This document shows positions 6,939 to 11,471 of a stretch of 11,471 nucleotides of DNA, piece after piece. The notes under the pieces are model-generated. The model did not search any database and had not been told where the DNA came from. It worked only from the letters and a program-made list of their open reading frames with translations. The position numbers and the translations under genes are program-made. Every line of letters starts with the position of its first letter. Position 1 is the stretch's first letter. Source of the stretch: Pseudomonadota bacterium (GTDB lineage Bacteria > Pseudomonadota > Gammaproteobacteria > Burkholderiales > Thiobacillaceae); assembly GCA_021780975.1 (NCBI GenBank), contig JAJXXS010000353.1:1-11471 (forward strand), read 5' to 3'.

Positions 6939-7970
6939 ATGCGCTGCGACCTCTTCTACGAGCTCTCCCTGCCGCCTTTCCTGCCACGCAGCGAGGCGCA
7001 GCTCTACGAGGACACCCTCGCCGAGCTGGAACTGGCGGACCGCCTCGGCTACGGGTGTGCCTGGCTGGTGGAGCACCATTTCATGCCGGGCTATTCCCAT
7101 TCCACCAAGCCCGAACTGTTCCTCGCCGCCGCCAGCCAGCGCACCCGCCATCTACGCCTGGGGCTGGGGGTCATCCCCCTGCCCTACCACCACCCGCTGC
7201 ACGTCGCCGAGCGCGTGGCGACGCTGGACCTGCTGTCCGCCGGACGCCTGGAAATCGGCATCGGGCGCGGCTTCTCGCCGCGCGAATACGCCGCCTTCGG
7301 GGCCGCCATGGCGCACAGCCGCGCCCTCACCCAAAGCGGCCTCGACGTGCTGCGCGCCGCATGCTCCGGCCAGCCCCTGCCCGAGCCCTACCGCGGCCTG
7401 GCCATCCTGCCCGCGCCCGTGCAGACGCCGCCGCCCTTGTGGAGCGCCGCCGTCAGCCCTGCCTCCTTCCGCTGGGCCGCCGAGCAGGGCCTGGGCGTGC
7501 TGGCCGGGCCGTTCAAGCCCTGGTTCATGGTGCGCCAGGACATCGCCGCCTACCGCGCAGCCTGGTCCGGGCCCGGCGCGCCGCGCGTCGGCATGACGGT
7601 GGGCGTGCTGTGCCTGCCCGACGGCGCGCGCGCACGCCGGCTTGCCCAGCCCGCCTTCGAATGGTTTTACGGGGAGCTGTTCAGATCGACCCTGCCGGTG
7701 CTGGAACGACTGTATCCGAGCTACGAGCATTTCCACGATCTCGGACGCTTGCGCCGCCTCATCGGCCTGGGCATCAAGCTGCGCGTCCTGGAAGCCCTGG
7801 GCATGGCCGTGGTGGGCGACCCCGCGCACTGCCGCAGCAGGCTTGCGCGCTACGCCCGCGCCGGCGTCACCCACCTGCTGCTGGCCGTGGGCGCGGGCGC
7901 AGTGGAGAGCGCGGTGGCGCGGGAGAGTCTCGCCTGCCTGGCAGCCGAGGTGCTGCCGCAGCTGCCATGA
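6939..7970 (+). CDS. LLM class flavin-dependent oxidoreductase (luciferase-like monooxygenase)
   Basis: A 343-residue cytoplasmic TIM-barrel protein of the bacterial luciferase-like family, which uses reduced FMN or F420 to oxidise or reduce varied small molecules. Family markers are the AWLVEHHFMPGY block (41-52), HLRLGLGVIPLPYHHPLHVAE (71-91), the DLLSAGRLEIGIGRGFSPRE stretch (97-116) and the C-terminal VVGDPAHCRSRLARYARAGV (291-310) followed by THLLL. Length is normal for single-subunit members. The substrate and the choice between FMN and F420 cannot be read from the sequence. It is divergently transcribed from the mla operon and its stop overlaps the next gene's start as ATGA, so the two probably act in one pathway. 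The ATG at 6939 lacks a clear ribosome binding site; the extent of the family match at the N-terminus (MRCDLFYE) supports it. Confidence 0.9.
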   Translation: MRCDLFYELSLPPFLPRSEAQLYEDTLAELELADRLGYGCAWLVEHHFMPGYSHSTKPELFLAAASQRTRHLRLGLGVIPLPYHHPLHVAERVATLDLLSAGRLEIGIGRGFSPREYAAFGAAMAHSRALTQSGLDVLRAACSGQPLPEPYRGLAILPAPVQTPPPLWSAAVSPASFRWAAEQGLGVLAGPFKPWFMVRQDIAAYRAAWSGPGAPRVGMTVGVLCLPDGARARRLAQPAFEWFYGELFRSTLPVLERLYPSYEHFHDLGRLRRLIGLGIKLRVLEALGMAVVGDPAHCRSRLARYARAGVTHLLLAVGAGAVESAVARESLACLAAEVLPQLP

Positions 7971-8842
7971 AGGTCTTCATCACCGGCGCCGCCTCGCATC
8001 TGGCCGCCGCCCTGCTGCCGCGCCTGCTCGCAGCGCCCGGCGTCGCAGCCGTCACCGGGCTGGACCTGCGCCCCTCCGGATTCGCGCACCCGCGCTACCG
8101 CGAAATCCTGGCCGACCTCTGCACGGCCGACTGGAGGGCGCTGCTGGCGGGCCACGACGCGCTGGTTCACCTGGCCTACGTGGTAATGCGCGGGCATATG
8201 CCCCTGGCGCGCATGGGCGCCGTCAATGTCGCCGCCAGCCAGCGCCTGTTCGAGGCCGCCGCCGGCCTGCCGCGCGTGGTGCACCTGTCTTCCGCCAGCG
8301 TCTACGGCAACGGCGAGGATCTCGCCGAATCCGCCCCCCTCGCCCCCCTGCCCGGCTTCCATTACGCGCAGCACAAGGCCCAGTTGGACGCTTGGCTGGA
8401 CACGCACCATGGGGACGTGGTGCGCCTGCGCCCGCATGTCATCCTCGGTCCGCACGCCCAGCCCTTCCTGCGCCGCATGGCGCAAACCCGTTTCTATCCG
8501 GCGGTCGGCAACCCCCTGCCGCGCTATCAATGCGTGCACGAGGATGATGTGGCGGCAGCCATCCTCGCCGCCCTGGAAAGACCCGCCGCCGGACCCTACA
8601 ATCTCGCCCACCCGGCCAGCTTCACCCTGCGCGAGCTGGCCGCGCGCAGCGGGCGCCGCCCCATCGGGCTGCCCTTGGCGGCCATCAAGGCGCTCCACTA
8701 CGGCGCCTGGCTGCTGACCGCAAGCGGCGGCGAGCCGGGCTGGCTCCAGGGCCTCGCCGGCCCCCTCAGCCTCGACTGCAGCCGCGCCGCACGCGACCTG
8801 GGCTGGCGGGCGCAGCACGGCCTGGAAAGCCTGTTTTGTTAA
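7967..8842 (+). CDS. NAD(P)-dependent epimerase/dehydratase-like protein (extended SDR)
   Basis: A 291-residue Rossmann-fold protein of the extended short-chain dehydrogenase/reductase family, related to nucleotide-sugar epimerases and NmrA-like proteins. Visible features: first beta strand MKVFITGAAS (1-10), the acidic LDLRP end of strand 2 (32-36), a HLAYVV cofactor block (68-73), the catalytic-serine strand VVHLSSASVYGNGE (104-117), and the YAQHK active-site Tyr133/Lys137 pair. Asp193-Asp194 lies in a VHEDDVAAAI segment typical of these enzymes. The glycine-rich motif is degenerate: TGAASHLA in place of TGxxGxxG. It starts within the stop of the flavin oxidoreductase gene (ATGA overlap), suggesting translational coupling and a shared substrate pathway. 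Substrate unknown. A 104-nt gap to the next gene (8843-8946) holds no feature I could identify. Confidence 0.87.
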   Translation: MKVFITGAASHLAAALLPRLLAAPGVAAVTGLDLRPSGFAHPRYREILADLCTADWRALLAGHDALVHLAYVVMRGHMPLARMGAVNVAASQRLFEAAAGLPRVVHLSSASVYGNGEDLAESAPLAPLPGFHYAQHKAQLDAWLDTHHGDVVRLRPHVILGPHAQPFLRRMAQTRFYPAVGNPLPRYQCVHEDDVAAAILAALERPAAGPYNLAHPASFTLRELAARSGRRPIGLPLAAIKALHYGAWLLTASGGEPGWLQGLAGPLSLDCSRAARDLGWRAQHGLESLFC

Positions 8843-8946
8843 TCTTTGCTTAACCACACTCAAGCCGGCGGCGCGGACGACGTTATTGTGACTGTGTTCC
8901 TGTTCCACGGCGCGCAGAAAGCCCCGGCCCCCCCAGACCCAAGCTC

Positions 8947-10815
8947 ATGAATCACCCTCTGCCCGCCCCCGACCTGGATGAACGCAGCATCGTCCAGCAG
9001 GCCATGCTCAGCGCCGGGGCCGACCTGGCCCAGGACGAAGACACCCTGGCCATCCTCAAGCGCTTCTGCGACACCCTCGTCACCGCCTCCAGCCACATCC
9101 GCCTGGTGTGGATGTTCATCGGCGACCCGGAGTCCGCCGTGCTGCGCGCGCAATACGCCGCCGGCCCTGCGCTCGCCTATGCCGAAGGCCTGTCTATCGG
9201 CCTCAGCGAGGCGGAACGCGCCGGCCCCGCGCGCCGCGGCCTGGAAAAGCACGAGATGGTGGTGACGCATACGCGCGACGCCGCCGTTTTCAGCCCCTGG
9301 CGCGAACAGGCGCAGGCATTCGGCCTGGAGGCCAGCCTGGTCATCCCCTTCGGCAAGGCCGGGGAGACCAGCCGCGGCATCGTCTCCGTATATGCCGATC
9401 TGCCCGATTATTTCGAGCAGGTCGGCCTCGATTCCTTTGCCGCGTTCGGCTACCTCGCCGACGCCGCCATGGCGCAGGCGGCGCTGCGCCAGAAGCTGCA
9501 GCGCATGGCCACCGTCGACAGCCTGTCCGGCCTGCTCACACGCCAGGCCATGCAGGAAATCCTGCAGCGCTTCGTCGCCCAGGCGCAGCGCCAGAGCAGC
9601 GGCTTCTGCCTGCTCTTGTGCGACATCGACCGCTTCAAGATCATCAACGACAACTACGGCCACCAGGCCGGCGACCTTGTCATCGCCGCCACCGCGAGCG
9701 CCTTGCGGCAGTCGCTGCGCACCGAGGACTGGGCCAGCCGCTGGGGCGGCGAGGAATTCCTCTGCCTGCTGCCCGGCACCGCCTGCGACGGCGGCAAGAG
9801 CCTCGCCGAGCGCGTGCGCAGCGCCGTGGCGAGCCAGCCCGTCGACCTCGGCGACGGCCGCTCGGTGAGCGTGACCGTGAGCATAGGCGTGGCCTGCCTG
9901 CCGGCGGCCGGGGTCAGCCTGCAGGAGTTGCTGGCGCGCGTGGACTCGGCGCTCTACGACGCCAAGGCCGGCGGGCGCAACCGCGTGGTGCGCGCCAGCA
10001 CCCAGGCGCACAGCCTCTACTTCATGGCCAACGAGATCGACCAGGCCATCAGCGAGGACCGCCTGCGCCCGGCCTACCAGCCCATCATCCGCCTGGCGGA
10101 CGGGGCGCTGGTGGCGGAAGAGGCCCTTGCCCGCCTGGTGCAAGCCGACGGCCAGATGATGGAAGCGGCCCGCTTCATCGTCCAGGCCAGCCAGCTGCAG
10201 CTCGCCCACCGCATCGACCACGCCATCATGCGCCAGACCATGGACCAGTGCGCCGTGCGCGTGCTCTCCGGACAGGCCCCCCTGACCCGCCTGGTCAACA
10301 TCTCCGCCGACCTCCTGCGCCACCCCGAGCTGGTGGACGATCTGATCGGGCGCGCCAAGGTCATCTGCTCGGCGTGCGGCGACCGCATCGGCACGCAAAA
10401 GCCGCTCGTCATCGAGATCACCGAGCGCGAGCTGCTGGGCGACCTGCAGGAGGCCAAGCGCCTGCTCGAGCCCTTCCTGGAGTACGGCATCCGCCTCGCC
10501 CTGGACGATTTCGGCAGCGGCTATTCGTCCTTCCACTACCTGGCGGAACTGCCCTTCTCCTTCCTCAAGATCAGCGGCGACCTCATCGCCCAGGTCAACG
10601 TCAACCCGCGCGGCCGCCGCATCCTGCGCGGCATCCAGGATCTCGCGCGCGACATGGAGGTGCTCACCATCGCCGAAGGCGTGGAAGACCAGGCCACGGC
10701 CGACACCTTGCGGGAGATCGGCATCGACTGGGTGCAGGGCTATCTGTACGGCCGCCCCAAGTTGCTGGAACCCGGAGCCGGCCTGGCCGACGCCCGGACC
10801 GCCGCCGCGTCCTAG
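8947..10815 (+). CDS. GAF-GGDEF-EAL cyclic-di-GMP signalling protein
   Basis: A 622-residue protein without a signal peptide or membrane helices, so cytoplasmic. An N-terminal GAF-like sensor spans about residues 30-180 (for example IRLVWMFIGDPESAVLRAQY at 51-70). A GGDEF diguanylate cyclase domain (about 185-350) has CDIDRFKIINDNYGHQAGD (225-243) and an intact GGEEF active site (267-271); the inhibitory I-site RTED (258-261) lies exactly five residues before it. The EAL phosphodiesterase domain (about 365-610) has EALAR (392-396), Asn451 in VNIS, Glu490 in EITE, Asp520-Asp521 in LDDFGSGYSS, Lys541, Glu577 in AEGVE and Gln597 in QGYLYGRP. The usual KID motif reads KIS (541-543). The cyclase is expected to be active and feedback-inhibited; phosphodiesterase activity is uncertain. 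No good ribosome binding site precedes the ATG. It stands alone, convergent with the next gene. Confidence 0.94.
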   Translation: MNHPLPAPDLDERSIVQQAMLSAGADLAQDEDTLAILKRFCDTLVTASSHIRLVWMFIGDPESAVLRAQYAAGPALAYAEGLSIGLSEAERAGPARRGLEKHEMVVTHTRDAAVFSPWREQAQAFGLEASLVIPFGKAGETSRGIVSVYADLPDYFEQVGLDSFAAFGYLADAAMAQAALRQKLQRMATVDSLSGLLTRQAMQEILQRFVAQAQRQSSGFCLLLCDIDRFKIINDNYGHQAGDLVIAATASALRQSLRTEDWASRWGGEEFLCLLPGTACDGGKSLAERVRSAVASQPVDLGDGRSVSVTVSIGVACLPAAGVSLQELLARVDSALYDAKAGGRNRVVRASTQAHSLYFMANEIDQAISEDRLRPAYQPIIRLADGALVAEEALARLVQADGQMMEAARFIVQASQLQLAHRIDHAIMRQTMDQCAVRVLSGQAPLTRLVNISADLLRHPELVDDLIGRAKVICSACGDRIGTQKPLVIEITERELLGDLQEAKRLLEPFLEYGIRLALDDFGSGYSSFHYLAELPFSFLKISGDLIAQVNVNPRGRRILRGIQDLARDMEVLTIAEGVEDQATADTLREIGIDWVQGYLYGRPKLLEPGAGLADARTAAAS

Positions 10816-10829
10816 AAGTTGGCAGACCA

Positions 10830-10857
10830 CTGACAGCTCATCGCTGACGACTGCCGA
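10830..10857. repeat. Four degenerate 7-bp direct repeats in the convergent intergenic gap
   Basis: Read on the plus strand, four consecutive heptamers CTGACAG, CTCATCG, CTGACGA and CTGCCGA share a CTGACGA-like consensus. A fifth weaker unit, CAGACCA, precedes them in register. GGCAG (10821-10825) and CTGCC (10851-10855) could also pair as a 5-bp stem around the array. An A-run follows at 10860-10866. It fills nearly the whole 52-nt gap between two convergent genes, so it could be a relic repeat array or a transcription end region, but there is no T-tract downstream of the hairpin on either strand. Four imperfect units can arise by chance. Confidence 0.4.
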
Positions 10858-10867
10858 TCAAAAAAAC

Positions 10868-11471
10868 CTACAGCTCGAAGCTGTCCCCTTTCGCCGGCAT
10901 CTCCACCTGCGCGCCGCCCAGCGCCTGGGCGAAGGCCGCCATGGTCTCCGCCTCGCCGTGCACCAGGAAGGTCCGCTTGGGCGCGGCGCGGCGGTGCCAG
11001 GCGAGCAACTCGTCGCGGTCGGCGTGCGCGGAAAAGCCGTTGATGGTGTGGATGCGCGCGCGCACCGGGATGTCCTCGCCCAGCACCCGCACCACGGGCG
11101 CGCCGTCGATGATGCGCCGCGCCAGCGTGCCGTGCGCGGCGAAGCCGACGAACACCACGCTGCAGTCCTCGCGCCACAGCGAATTCTTGAGGTGGTGGCG
11201 CACGCGCCCGCCGGTGGCCATGCCCGAGCCGGCCATGATCACCGCGCCGCCGCTGATGCGGTTGAGCGCCATCGACTCGGCCGCCTCGCGCAGGTAGTGC
11301 AGCCCGGGAAACTGGAAGGGATCGTGGCCGTCGTCGAACAGGCGCTTGGTGGGCGCGTCGTAGCACTCGGGATGGCGGCGGAAGATTTCCGTCGCCGAGA
11401 TCGCCATGGGCGAATCGAGGAACACCTGCATGGAGCGCGGCAGCGCCTCCTTGTCCACGCCCTCGCGCAGG
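10868..11471 (-). CDS. MBL-fold beta-CASP RNA-processing-type metallohydrolase, C-terminal part (cut by right edge)
   Basis: About 200 C-terminal residues of a metallo-beta-lactamase-fold enzyme with a beta-CASP domain, the family that includes bacterial and archaeal RNA nucleases such as Thermus TTHA0252. The frame stays open through the right edge, so the internal GTG at 11458 is not the start; the zinc-binding HxHxDH motif lies outside the window. Visible blocks are VFLDSPMAISATEIFRRH, SGMATGGR (11227-11204), VFVGFAAHGTLARRIIDG, the VLGEDIPVRARIHTINGFSAHADRDEL region with the conserved SAHAD (11032-11018), and LVHGE (10966-10952), the late histidine motif. In family terms it hydrolyses nucleic-acid phosphodiester bonds using two zinc ions, probably RNA. 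It converges on the GGDEF-EAL gene with a 52-nt gap. Identification is firm at family level; the exact substrate is unknown. Confidence 0.92.
   Translation of the reverse strand, partial: LREGVDKEALPRSMQVFLDSPMAISATEIFRRHPECYDAPTKRLFDDGHDPFQFPGLHYLREAAESMALNRISGGAVIMAGSGMATGGRVRHHLKNSLWREDCSVVFVGFAAHGTLARRIIDGAPVVRVLGEDIPVRARIHTINGFSAHADRDELLAWHRRAAPKRTFLVHGEAETMAAFAQALGGAQVEMPAKGDSFEL

Noticed and set aside
8860..10830. A 656-codon open frame antisense to the GGDEF-EAL gene
   Set aside because: It mirrors the codon structure of a certain gene in GC-rich DNA, its translation is low-complexity (rich in Gly, Ala, Asp, His, Gln) and shows no domain; a shadow frame.
9108..10847. A 579-codon plus-strand frame overlapping the GGDEF-EAL gene
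   Set aside because: Arg/Pro/Gly-rich translation typical of an off-frame reading of GC-rich coding DNA; the overlapping frame has full GAF, GGDEF and EAL motifs.
10821..10866. Rho-independent terminator in the gap between the GGDEF-EAL and MBL genes
   Set aside because: The GGCAG/CTGCC stem is only 5 bp with a loop of 25 nt, and the neighbouring homopolymer is A on the plus strand; on the minus strand its T-run comes before the hairpin, not after it.

Overview
The window is GC-rich, densely packed bacterial chromosome. The gene order and protein sequences point to a proteobacterium, most likely a betaproteobacterium. The main clue is an Mla phospholipid-transport operon running into an ABC-2 transporter, a BolA/IbaG protein and murA, which resembles the E. 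coli mlaFEDCB-ibaG-murA cluster with extra genes. No mobile element, tRNA, rRNA or CRISPR array is visible.

Positions 1-6790 (minus strand) form one apparent transcription unit of ten genes, read from right to left: mlaF (ATPase), mlaE (permease), mlaD (MCE ring protein), a TolC-family outer-membrane protein, mlaC (periplasmic carrier), mlaB (STAS), an ABC-2 exporter ATPase and its permease (YadG/YadH-like), ibaG (BolA family) and murA (5' part only; it runs off the left edge). Genes overlap by 4 to 20 nt or are separated by at most 47 nt. The unit joins retrograde lipid transport at the inner membrane and periplasm, a second ABC transporter, and the first committed step of peptidoglycan synthesis. 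The most unusual point is the TolC-like gene lying between mlaD and mlaC, with no mlaA/vacJ in the window.

Positions 6791-6938 are a divergent intergenic region that should hold promoters for both directions. Positions 6939-8842 (plus strand) encode a luciferase-like flavin oxidoreductase and an extended-SDR NAD(P)-dependent epimerase/dehydratase-like protein, joined by an ATGA overlap. The SDR has a degenerate glycine-rich nucleotide-binding motif.

Positions 8947-10815 (plus) encode a GAF-GGDEF-EAL cyclic-di-GMP protein. Its GGEEF motif and inhibitory RxxD site are intact, but the EAL-domain KID motif reads KIS. A short 52-nt gap with degenerate heptanucleotide repeats separates it from the convergent 3' part of a beta-CASP metallo-beta-lactamase-fold RNA-processing-type enzyme (10868-11471, minus), which is cut by the right edge.
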